The notes under the pieces were generated by a model that was given only the letters and a program-made list of their open reading frames with translations, was not told where the DNA came from and ran no database searches. Below, one piece after another: positions 1 to 10,095 of a stretch of 64,000 bases of DNA. Origin of the DNA: Blattamonas nauphoetae (taxonomy: Eukaryota > Preaxostyla > Oxymonadida); the NCBI GenBank assembly GCA_033064195.1, contig JARBJD010000076.1, positions 124,001 through 188,000 on the forward strand, in the 5' to 3' direction. Positions within the stretch are counted from its first letter, which is position 1, and each line of letters begins with the position of its first letter. The translations under genes and the position numbers were made by a program.

Positions 1-1940
1 TCACTCGTGCGCAACGGAATCTGTTCTTTGGGAAGATGAACGGGGTGGCAGGAAGTCTGGTGTATTATTGGTATCCCCACACATCGGCAGAAGAGGAGCT
101 GGCAGTGAACGACGATGGGGATGATCATGTTGAGTGTGGACTGGCGGCTCGCTGGTGGCTGGAGAAGGCCAGACGATCACAATGGACAATCCGAAGATGG
201 AGGGTGTGGAAGGAACACGAGAAAAGGTAATTCTGACAGCGGTTGGACATCTGATCCTGACAAACATACCGATTGGAGGAAGCTCGTCAGTTTCGGATCG
301 ACAGCACTGACATCCTGCTCGATCGCTCTGGAGTCAGCAGATTCATCAGCCGACGCAGATGTTCTGAAAGTGGAAGGAGGAAGTGTGGAGATGACAGGAC
401 TGGATCTGAACACTCGAAACGTGCTTGTGAAATCGCTTTTGGCTCAAACTAGAGGATCTGTGCTTCTGCCGGAACTGATCTCAGGAAAGGACACGCTGAC
501 ACTGACAAGGAGTACCTTTGTTGCAGGACCATCATCGCACACTTCGAATGCCGCAGCTGCATCGACAATCGCAGTCACTGTGAAGAACGAACAAAAGCTG
601 AAGATTGGAGATGTGACAAACGAAGTAACAATCTCGAACTGTGGAGAGGATGATGGCTGAGAGTTGGAGCTGACGAACACGAAGTTGTCGTCATGTAGAA
701 CGAGTCTGGGAGGAGGAGGAGTTCATGTGAGTGTTCTGAGTGGAGGAAGAGCGACGATTGTTGATTCCTTGTTTGATGGATGCTCAGCGAGTGGGGAAGG
801 AGGAGGAATGCAGGTGAAGGTGGCGGGAACAGGATCTGTGTCGATTTCAGGAATAGTCGCTAGCTGTTCGTCAGATGATGTTGGAGGAGGGTCGTTTGTT
901 GATGTGTCCTCGCTGGGAGTTGAAGGGTCGTTCGTTCTGAGCAATCTGGTGTTTGGGACCGACTCAACAGAGAACAAAGCTGGTACAGAAAAACGGGTCA
1001 CAGCATGTTTATCCGAACAGCAGCTGACAAACGAGGGCTGGTCAACGAGACGAGTGTTGTTGGGAGTGGACTTTCGTTGCCGTCGGGCAGTGTGTTCACC
1101 GCAGCGGAACTTGAGCTGTGGTCGTTCTCAGAAAAGAATGGGTTGAGTGGAGGGATTGCGTATCTGTTCAACATTTACGAAGGAGGGACACTGATTGAAG
1201 ACGATGCGAATGGAATTGACCATGCACTCTGTGGACATCCCCATCTGCCGTGCCGTTCTCTCTCCTCGTCGCTGTCGAACCTGAAAGGAGAATCCATGGC
1301 AGTTCTGCTTTCAGGAGATCTGAACCTGGATTTGACAGCCACGTCCACAAAAGACTCGTCGATCTCTCCTCGCACAGACGACACTCATTCAATCAGCATC
1401 ACAGAGCAAGTGAGTGTGATGATTGCTTCCAATACACTGACACTCAATTCGCTGACATTCAAGACAACAGTGGACGAGGAGCGATAAAGATTGAATGTGC
1501 GGATCTTGTGACAGCAGAGTCGCTGATCGTGAAGGCAGAATTCACAGACTGCGAGAGTACAAACGAGAACGGTGAGAGTGATATCGAGAAGAAGGGATGG
1601 TTCGTACACTGACCGTCAAATCGTGGATGCACATGTTCTGTTGATGTCTGAACGACTGTGTGTCTGCGTGGCAGTTCGACGTCAGACTTGTTCCGAGCAG
1701 CTTTCCGTTTAAATGTGGCGTTGTTGTGGTCTCGTGTTTCCCGCAGAGAGTTGAGAATGACTGACAATGAGGATGCGACGGGAGGTGTCCATGTCACGCT
1801 GTTCGATGCTGTCGGAGCCATCGGAGAAACGACGAACGATTGTGTTTCTTCTGTTGCAGACATCAGCTCTGGTGAGATCGACTGCGAACGAGAGTATCGA
1901 GATGTTGGCAGCACAACTAGTTTCGATGTCGGGATTTGAA
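1..1940 (+). pseudogene. Decayed Pmp-like beta-helix surface protein gene
   Basis: The plus strand encodes Gly/Ser-rich repeats typical of right-handed beta-helix, polymorphic-membrane-protein-like surface proteins (for example SLFDGCSASGEGGG and a segment HALCGHPHLPCRSL resembling the CGxxxxPCRT repeat). The coding is broken. A frame open from 115 is stopped by TGA at 658-660 and continues in the same frame from 664. It shifts frame near 1000, stops with TAA at 1485, and resumes in another frame to about 1612. Weaker similar sequence runs to about 1940. No start codon or signal peptide is visible; the 5' part lies outside the window. Such proteins form large secreted families in several protists, including oxymonads (family knowledge). 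I infer a truncated pseudogene; sequencing errors at the shifts cannot be excluded. Confidence 0.6.
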
Positions 1941-3129
1941 CCAACCCACACCTGATTGATGTAAACAGGATTGTTTTGTGTTCAGACGCCACCCCAAAGG
2001 CGACTGGATCCAGCAGGCCGTATGACGACACTCCAATCTCGTCGTTTTGTGACATCGTCTGTCTCGATACCCCACGATCATTTTCTGGGTCCAAATTCGC
2101 GAAGAGACAAGAAGGAGGTCCACAAGAGGGATCTGGTTGTGTGTTTTTCGTTCCATATTGGCGGTAAATTGGGTGCTGTTCGAGGAGAGGAGAAGGTGAG
2201 CGTAGCCGTTCAGAGTGTGGGTTGAGAAGGAGGATGTGGTCAGTGCCATTGTCGTCCACACATGAGGAAAGTAGATTTGTTGAACGACTCCGGTCTGAAT
2301 GCAAAACAGGCTGCGCTCACCGCAAAAAATGAACACGATTTCAGTCTTTCACTGGGAGTGCGATCTTGACGATGTATGGGAGGTAGAATTGGTTGGGCTA
2401 TGGTAGCGAGCAAGAGCGAAGAGATGAACGTTGAAAAGAGGCATTTCGAAGGAGATGAAAAGCACTTGCAGCGACTGTTGAATCACAAGCACACAATCAC
2501 AGGCGAACACAGCGATCGGATGGCTCAGAACAAAATCATCATAGTGTGTTTGATGATGCCGTTAAGGGATGTTTGGCTGCCAATGCCGCAAGATTAAGTA
2601 GGTTTTGCTTCTTCCAGTTCGCGTCGATCTGTCTGCTCAAACTGGTTAGAAAAACTGCTGATTCCAAAACTGACAGGTCTTCGCTAATCGTTATTTCATA
2701 AAATGAAATTTCCGAACTTTCCGATCCATCCAGAGACGATAGCCCGGTCTTCGAATTGTCCCCTTTTTCTTTCGAGATAACTGTTGACGATCGGATCGTT
2801 TTCTGGATGACTACTGTTATGTAATCGATTTCCCAATCGGCAGCACGCTTCCTCCTCCAAAGCAACGTGCGGAACAAGTTGTTTCACTTTCATCTTCAAA
2901 TCGTCCCACAATGAGAACTTGTGAGATGATGACACCAAATTTAGAGGTATAAATGTGGATTTTGAATGCAATATTGGTCCATACCGGATGCCTAAAATGT
3001 GAACGCTTGAGGTGACTTCAGTTGTTTGAATCTGGAGTTGCGGGTTTTCCCGAAGTTGCGTGTTTATCCGATGATGTTCATCTTTTCTCTTCCATCTCTT
3101 GAAATAACAAAATTGAGAGAATGTGATGA
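1941..3129. other. No gene seen; LRRC40 upstream region
   Basis: I see no frame with coding character here. Longer minus-strand frames (2539-2877, 2696-3220) show no recognisable motif, and the second runs into the end of the transposon at 3138. Confidence 0.4.
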
Positions 3130-4844
3130 CAATAACGTAGGCTTGTCTGACCGGCACTGACCGGTCAGTTTTCACCGAAAAGTACTGACGGTCACTGACC
3201 GGAGAAATTACAGAACCCATAATCCAGAGTTACCATTTCTCCGATGGAGATTCAAGCTTTTCTGAAATTAGTTGAAATACCATGAAAATCAATGAAATTT
3301 CTGCTGCAGATGAAAGAATTGAATTATTATCACTTCAATCAAGCCATCTCACTCTTCATTACAGACATTTGAAGAGTTTGTTGCAGATAAAAACAGTTAT
3401 GGACGACTGATCGTTCTGATTCATCATCTCTCACAGAAACTCTTTTCGCTGCAAGTCCAACTTTCGTGAATGAATCACAAAAACAGATTCATTTTACAAT
3501 AATACAAGAAAAAATAGGAGTGCGAGTGGATGGCTGAGTGAAGGGACTGCTGCTGAGGCGAATTGGCGAGCGAGCGGGCGCAGTACAGTTCGCCGCCCTT
3601 CACATCCTGGTCGAGCACAGAGCCCGTCATGGCCGACACAGCAGTCACTTTGGATATGGACTGCGGCAGCTCGGCCATCATCATCAGATCCACAGCTTCC
3701 TTCTCCTTCCGCGCACGATCTTCCAGCGGCGGCATCCGGCGAAGGATCGTCTGTGGCAGATACACTGTGCCCTTCGCCTTCCCGCGTATGAACGGGTGGG
3801 TCAGTAGTTCCGCAACGGAAGGCCGCTTCGTCTGCTCCCTTCGCAAGCACTGGCTCACAAAATCCAGAAAATGCTGCGAAAGAGGTGCTCGGTCCTTTAG
3901 ATCTTCCGACATCGGCGGCTCGTTGTGCAGAATCATTATCAGCACCTTCACCAGCGGGTACGTCGCGTACAGGGCAGATCCGTTCGCCAGCTCGATCAAT
4001 GTGATGCCCAGCGACCAGATGTCGGCCTTGTAGTCGTAGTCGATGCCTTGGTCAACCACCTCTGGACTCATCAAACACGGTGTTCCGACAAACGTGTTTC
4101 TGCACTCCCGCCGTATCTCGTTCTCAATCAAGCACCCACTCACTCCAAAGTCCCCGAGAAACACATTCCCACTCTTGTGGAGGAGAATGTTGGTGGCTTT
4201 GACGTCGCGACGGATGTGGCCTTCGATGTGGATGTAATTCAAGGCGTTAAGTGTTCCATGGTAAATAGATGCAATTGAAGCCTCATCAAACTCTGTGTGG
4301 AACATCGACTTCATCAGGTAATGGCACGAGTCTGTGGAATGCAAGAGCGTCAAAATTGGAGTCCAAAAAGAAATACCTTCAAACAAAGGCTGAACAACCC
4401 ACAGAGAACTATTGTGCAGAAATGAAATGTGGACGTGTGCAACGTTTGGATGGTGAGATAACGCCAAAATCTTCACTTCCTTCTCCAGTGAGAGTTGTAC
4501 AAAAGTTGAAATGATTGGCAGATCAAATCACTTTTGTCGATATTTCATAGTGCTACAAGATCTTCAATTGATCGTTTCTGATTCTACTGAGAAAACGAAA
4601 GGATAAGACAGAGACGGTGATACAATAATCGTTCAAACGAACGAGGAACAAAGAGAAGAACAAATAATTGAAAGCAGGCTTCCAAACGGTATCCGGAAGC
4701 AGCTCCATACATGTATATCCGTATATGGATTAGTTTCTTGTTCATAGCATGTGATTTCATGATTAGGAAAGATCTGACCCTTTGAAGAATTAATGACTGA
4801 CACTGACCGGTACTTTTGGCCGGTCAGACAAGCCTACAATAACG
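3130..4844. mobile_element. Pack-type hAT-like element A, carrying a kinase copy
   Basis: The element itself is 3138-4836 (1,699 bp). It begins TAGGCTTGTCTGACCGG and ends CCGGTCAGACAAGCCTA, a perfect 17-bp terminal inverted repeat. It is flanked on both sides by the 8-bp direct repeat CAATAACG (3130-3137 and 4837-4844), the signature length of hAT-type insertion. The first ~350 bp, including ACTGACCGGTCAGTTTTCAC, recur at 60,310 and 63,615. The right end (CACTGACCGGTACTTTTGG) recurs near 63,400. The interior is a host-like protein kinase copy on the minus strand rather than a transposase, so the element is non-autonomous. It lies about 100 bp upstream of the LRRC40-like gene. Confidence 0.85.
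3475..4508 (-). pseudogene. STE20/OSR1-type protein kinase copy inside element A
   Basis: The frame resembles the SPAK/OSR1 branch of STE20 kinases. It has the DFG motif (GDFGVS), activation segment (TFVGTPCLMSPEV), KADIWSLGIT and the C-lobe through RPSVAELLTHPF. A 45-nt GT-AG intron (4332-4376) must be spliced to join LFE to DSCHYLMKS, so the copy was gained as DNA rather than cDNA. The recognisable start is around EKEVKILALSHHPN, so the glycine loop and the VAIK lysine are missing. The catalytic HRD reads RRD (GHIRRDVKATN). All of it lies between the element's terminal repeats. I infer a captured, probably catalytically dead kinase fragment. A complete gene with a distant first exon is less likely because the element's end is only about 330 bp upstream. 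Confidence 0.7.
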
Positions 4845-4945
4845 AGAAGAGTAAAATCGTTCTTCTCTCCGGTTGGAGCTAGTTAAGGAATTATTCATTA
4901 TTTTCTTTATTACAATGATCTACCCATGAAATTGTTTATTCTTTG

Positions 4946-7328
4946 ATGCAGAAAACTCTCGCACTTGCTCGCAAGAGTGGATCACTTGATTTGTCAAATA
5001 GAAACCTTCTTCAATTGGATCCAAATATCTGCGATATCAATAAACGATTGGGAGAAGACGAGAAATGGTGGGAAGTGTCAAAACTAAAACGACTACTGGT
5101 TGCGCATAATCAACTCAAAGATTTCCCTCCAAATTTCAATGATCTGGGAGAAGAACTGGAATTACTGGATTTAACAGATAATCAACTCTCTGTATTTTGT
5201 CCTGATACCATTCTCGATGGTTTCCCGAACCTCAGAGAAGTTCGCCTGAGCAGAAATAAGTATGGCTGTTCAATTAATTTCACACAGTCTACCGAACTAT
5301 TTTTCATAGAATTACGTCATTGACTCCTCTTTTCTTCACGCTTCCATCGCTCTGCACCCTCCACATGAACGAGAACCAACTCACATCTCTTCCAGATCTT
5401 ACCCAATTCTGCACAACAAAAGGACTCCCAAATCAGGCTCAGATTAGGCAACAAGAGGAAGATAAAGCCCTGCCACCCCATATGAGAGGAGTTAGCAAAT
5501 ACAGTCATCATTACGACCATTTCTCGATTTCCTCGCGAGAAGAATCACAAACAGCACCGACTGAGCATGTAGGAGAGCATGTCTGTCCTATGTCCGAACT
5601 TGTAGTCATGAAGAATCGGTTAGCATCGATTCCTGACTCGTTCTTTGCTGGAATGGCCACGTCCCTCAAAATCCTCAATCTGTCTTCAAATCGACTCACA
5701 AGTATCCCTCCAAGCCTTGCTTTGTGTATCAACCTGGAAGAACTCGTTTTATCCACCAATCTCCTCTCTTCACTCCCACAAAATCTCTTCTTCTCTCTCC
5801 CACACCTCCGAATCCTCAAACTCAACGAAAATCGGTTAGGCCAACTTCCTCCACTTTCCACATCAGAATCAGCAAGCAGCCCGCCAGTTTATCCTCCGCT
5901 CGTCGAGATGGACATCTCCTGCAACCACCTCACCTCCCTACCCGCTGGAATCGAGAACTGCTCGTCTCTCACTGCCATACGTGCTCGTGACAACAAAATA
6001 TCGCAAATTCCAGGATCTCTGACGAAGTTGCAATCGTTAGCGCTGCTGGACATGGCTCAGAATGCGCTGAGGGATGTTCCGCCCGTCATTGGGACGATGA
6101 AGGGGAAATTGACCACATTCATGCTCGAAGCGAACACTTTGAAGGGATGGAGGACAGGAATTGTGCAGAAAGGGACGACAGCGATTCTGGATTATCTTTT
6201 GGGAAGAATGAGCGAATCAGACGTTGAAACGTTTGAAACAAAAATGAAACAAGAACGAGAGCAACGAGCTCCTCGTGAAATGCAAACTGAAGCTGAAGTG
6301 GGACAGGCACGACCAGCACCGAAAGCCAGAGGAGCAGCAAGCCGAGCACGAACAGGCGTTGATGTCGGAAGTATCCCGATTTTGGCTCAGCGTGCTGGAA
6401 AGGAAGGGGATCTCGTGTCGCTCATCCGAAATGGACAGACCGACGGAGTGGTGGATCTGAAGAGGCAGAAGTTGTGTGTGATCCCGTCGGTGATTGTGAG
6501 TGGTTGTGGGAACATCAGAGAACTGCGTGTGGACGAGAATGGGATGAAAGAGCTGAAGATGCGGGAGAGTGCGTGGTGGAGTGATGCGGAAGACAAGGAA
6601 GACATTCCCTTCGATGCATTCACCAATCTAGCCGATCTGTCAGCGTGCCAGAACATGCTCACCACAATCCCTGCCAGTGTCACCCTCGCTCCCAACCTCA
6701 AGTCCATCGCTCTGATGCGGAACAAGCTTGTTTACCTCCCAAACGAGGTCTGGTTCTTCTTTCAACCTCATCACCCTTTTTCTTTTTTTCTTTTTTTTTT
6801 CTTTTTTTTCTGTCTGCAGCTGTTTGAGTATCCTCTCCGCTCGCTCGACGTGTCGGCCAATCCATCTCTCTTCGCTTCGTCGTTCCTTCCGTCGCTTCCG
6901 TCTTCGCGTTGGGTGTCGTCGCTCTCCTCTCTCAACATCTCATTCTCACAACTCACCACCTTCCCGCGCGAAGTGCTTGCCCTCACATCTCTTGCTACTC
7001 TTGACATCTCAAACAACAAAGTGTGACTTCTTCCCTTTTCACAATCTCAGATTGATTCTGTTCCTCCTGCCATCACACAACTCTCAAAACTTGAGACGTT
7101 GAATGTGTTTGTCAGTTTCCTTCTCATCTCCTCCAGCTCAAACAACCAAATTAAGAAATTGTGTGTTGAGGTGTCGCACATTCCCACTCTCGTCTGCTCC
7201 TCTTTTGCTCATTCTTCCAGTCCACCCTCCTCTGTGATGGAAACCCACTGGTTTTTCCTCGACGAGCCATTCTGAACAAAGGGTCAGCTGCGATCATAGA
7301 ATTCTTGCAGAAAATGACTCCTGAATAG
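4946..7328 (+). CDS. LRRC40-like leucine-rich repeat protein
   Basis: Leucine-rich repeats run through most of the protein. The N-terminus (LARKSGSLDLSNRNL, then EKWWEVSKLKRLLVAHNQL) and the C-terminus (LCDGNPLVFPRRAILNKGSAAIIEFLQKM) match the layout of LRRC40. Spliced reading needs introns at 5260-5309, 6748-6819 (in-frame read-through), 7021-7050, 7107-7136 and 7165-7220; two are only 30 nt. The stop is TAG at 7326. The ATG at 4946 is the first in frame, but the preceding pyrimidine-rich TTCTTTGATGCAG could equally be a splice acceptor, so an upstream exon may exist. Element A sits just upstream. LRR proteins of this type are thought to be protein-interaction scaffolds; the exact role is unknown. 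Confidence 0.8.
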
Positions 7329-7580
7329 ACATTGAGGCAACCACTTGTTCAGAACAAGATTTTTTAGGACAATTTAAGGGAAAACACGACTCAAGACGAC
7401 TTTCGAATTTTGGTCTCGGAAAACAGTTCGTTCTCCCTTCATTTCACCTAGTTTTTCTAATATTTCATTATTTGTTTTTGTTTGTTGGTGTATTTCAACA
7501 GAAACAAACAAAATAATTCTGATTTCGAGATCTCTGCGATTTTGAAAGAAACACATGGGTCGATCTGTTCTGTGAATCCG

Positions 7581-9770
7581 ATGATCCTCTCACTCCTAGT
7601 TTCTTTTATTCTATCTCAGACGGATGATGAATCCTGGACGCCCACCGATTATGTCGATCCATTCATTGGCGCTGTATCACAAATCCTCATTCCAGCCTGG
7701 CCGACAATCTCCATCCCTAATTCAATGCTTCGAATCGTTCCTGACCGAAGAGATGGGTTTACAACAAGCCTCAACAATCTTCCAACATTGTATACCTCCC
7801 ATCGAGGCAATAAAATGGGGGGAATCCAGGTCTCCAATACCCCAAATCCGAGATCGAGCCATATCGAACCTGACAACGAACATATGACCCCACACACATG
7901 GCATTTCGATATATTCGGTGAGGGAATCACAGTGGACTTAGCTGTGATGAATCACTCGGCCATCTATAAATTCACATTTGCCAACCCTCAAACTCCTCAT
8001 GTTGTCGTCCCAGCCAGCACCCAAGGCAAAAACAAAGCAACAAGAGGTGGTGGAAAGGGGTCCTATAGTTTTGCTTATGAGGTCTCGCCTCAAGCCGATA
8101 AAACCACCGACAACTCCTTCACATTCCCAGCAGGCACCAAAGAAGTGTTCATAAAATTTGGAATTTCCCTCATCAGTCAACAGCAAGCTGCCGCTAATCT
8201 TCAGGACGAAATTCCTGACTTTGACTTCGATCTCGTTGTCAAAACAGGAAAAGCCATTTGGGACAAACAACTTGGGAAGATTAAAGTGAGTGGCGGCTCA
8301 CTCAATGACAAAGCCGTCTTATACACAAGTATGTACCGTGTCTATGAACGTATGGTCGATATGAGTGAAGGAAATCAGGCGTATAGCGGATATTCTCGAT
8401 CAGTCAAAACCAACCTCGGATATCGCTTTTTTGTCGACGACTGGATTTGGGATACATTCAGAGCAGCCCATCCACTTCGATGTCTGATAGACAAGGAACT
8501 GGAGCTGGATATGGTCAAATCGTACATTCTAATGGCAGAAGATTCCGGCGACAAATTCCTCCCAACATTTCCAGAGTACAACGGAGACTCCCATCGAATG
8601 AATGGAAAGCATGCTATTGCCATGATTTGGGATGCATATGTTAAGGGAATCAAGAACTTCGACCTCAAACGCGCATACGAGCTCTCCAAGCACACCCAAA
8701 TGAACGCCACGCTCCTTCCATGGCAGCGTATGTCCAAAACAGTCCTCGACGACTATCTGCAGGAAAACGGATACTTTCCGGCACTTGGGTCGAACGAAAG
8801 GGAGACATGCCACGCTGTCCACGGCTGGGAACGGAGACAGAGCTGTGCGGTGTCGCTGGCTGCTTGTTTCGACGATTATTGCCTCGCTGAAATGGCGAAG
8901 GAGCTGAATTTGTCCACAGATTATCGGTACTTCCTGGACAGAAGTGTGAATTACAGGAAGATCTTCCACCCCGACAACCACTTTTTCCACCCGAAAAACG
9001 ACCGCGACGAATTTATCGAACCATTCAGCTATATCACAAGCGGAGGAGCCGGTGGAAGGGAATTCTACGACGAGAACAATGGCTGGACGTACAGATGGGA
9101 TGTTGCTCACAATCCAGTTGATCTCATCCGTCTATTCGGTTCAAACGAATCATTTGTGAAAGCTCTCGACGACACTTTCGCTGAGCCGCTTCCAACCCCA
9201 AAATCGAGATTTTACGATCAATGGCCAGATCAATCAGCGAACATTGGTCAGTTCACAATGGCAAACGAACCATCCCTTCACATTCCATATCTCTATTGTT
9301 ACGCCCTGCAGCCGTGGAAAACACAGAAGATCGTCCGCCACGTGATCAAATGCTTCTTCAGAAACGACATCCAGGGACTGCCAGGTGACGAGGATGGTGG
9401 CGGATTGTGTGGATTTGTTGTTCTGTCGATGATTGGGTTGTATCCAGCAGCTGTTGGTGTTCCTGTTTATGTTATTGGATCGCCGTTCTTCGCGGAGACA
9501 GAGATTGATGTTGGGGATGGACGGAAGTTCACGGTGAAGGCACATCTCTGCTCGGAAATCAACAAATACATCCAATCAGCCACTCTCAATGGAAAGGAGC
9601 TGAATCGGTGCTGGTTGTGGCACAATGAAGTCGCGTCGGGGGGGATTCTTGAGCTGGAAATGGGGCCTGTGGCCAACAAGAAGTGGGGGATTGAATCAGT
9701 CCCGCCTTGTGCAGACACCCTCGAGATCTTCCCAAAAGAAAGAGCTGATGCATTCCATACTGAACTATGA
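7581..9770 (+). CDS. GH92 alpha-1,2-mannosidase, secreted
   Basis: One uninterrupted frame of 729 residues. ATG 7581 gives a short hydrophobic signal-peptide-like start (MILSLLVSFILSQ), followed by YVDPFIGA, the usual GH92 opening. The C-terminal catalytic domain has YRFFVDDWIWDTFRAAHP, PEYNGDSHRMNGKHA, MANEPSLHIPYLY (NEP carries the general-acid Glu in the family) and LPGDEDGGGLCGF (the Asp pair of the GLPGNDDxG motif). GH92 enzymes remove alpha-linked mannose from N-glycans with calcium, usually outside the cell or in a lysosomal compartment. Length is typical of the family. The final motif has Gly-Gly where CGQ is usual, so specificity may differ. No intron is needed. Confidence 0.9.
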   Translation: MILSLLVSFILSQTDDESWTPTDYVDPFIGAVSQILIPAWPTISIPNSMLRIVPDRRDGFTTSLNNLPTLYTSHRGNKMGGIQVSNTPNPRSSHIEPDNEHMTPHTWHFDIFGEGITVDLAVMNHSAIYKFTFANPQTPHVVVPASTQGKNKATRGGGKGSYSFAYEVSPQADKTTDNSFTFPAGTKEVFIKFGISLISQQQAAANLQDEIPDFDFDLVVKTGKAIWDKQLGKIKVSGGSLNDKAVLYTSMYRVYERMVDMSEGNQAYSGYSRSVKTNLGYRFFVDDWIWDTFRAAHPLRCLIDKELELDMVKSYILMAEDSGDKFLPTFPEYNGDSHRMNGKHAIAMIWDAYVKGIKNFDLKRAYELSKHTQMNATLLPWQRMSKTVLDDYLQENGYFPALGSNERETCHAVHGWERRQSCAVSLAACFDDYCLAEMAKELNLSTDYRYFLDRSVNYRKIFHPDNHFFHPKNDRDEFIEPFSYITSGGAGGREFYDENNGWTYRWDVAHNPVDLIRLFGSNESFVKALDDTFAEPLPTPKSRFYDQWPDQSANIGQFTMANEPSLHIPYLYCYALQPWKTQKIVRHVIKCFFRNDIQGLPGDEDGGGLCGFVVLSMIGLYPAAVGVPVYVIGSPFFAETEIDVGDGRKFTVKAHLCSEINKYIQSATLNGKELNRCWLWHNEVASGGILELEMGPVANKKWGIESVPPCADTLEIFPKERADAFHTEL

Positions 9771-10095
9771 TCATACTGTTCCTCTTCAGTTTTATTACTC
9801 TTCATTTCACAATTTTGTTGAGCCGTTTTTGGATCAAAAGGAAAAAGCAAGAACTGTGTGGTGATAAACGAATCTCTCGCGTTGTGTGACCGAATGGCGA
9901 ACAGTGGTGTGAGGGAAGAACGTGCGAGAGGCATCTGAAGAAGAAGCGAACGAGTTATCATTTGGGTGAGGTGAAAATAGAACAATGGAGTCAGCCGACG
10001 TGGTGACCCCAAAATTCAACACTGAAGCAAAGAGCAACGGAATACCATATTGAAAAATCGGGAAAACTGAAGAATGATCCGCACCAACCTGTCTG

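Noticed and set aside
1459-2304. Open minus-strand frame of 281 residues
   Set aside because: It lies antisense to the Pmp-like repeats for part of its length and shows no family motif; treated as a shadow frame.
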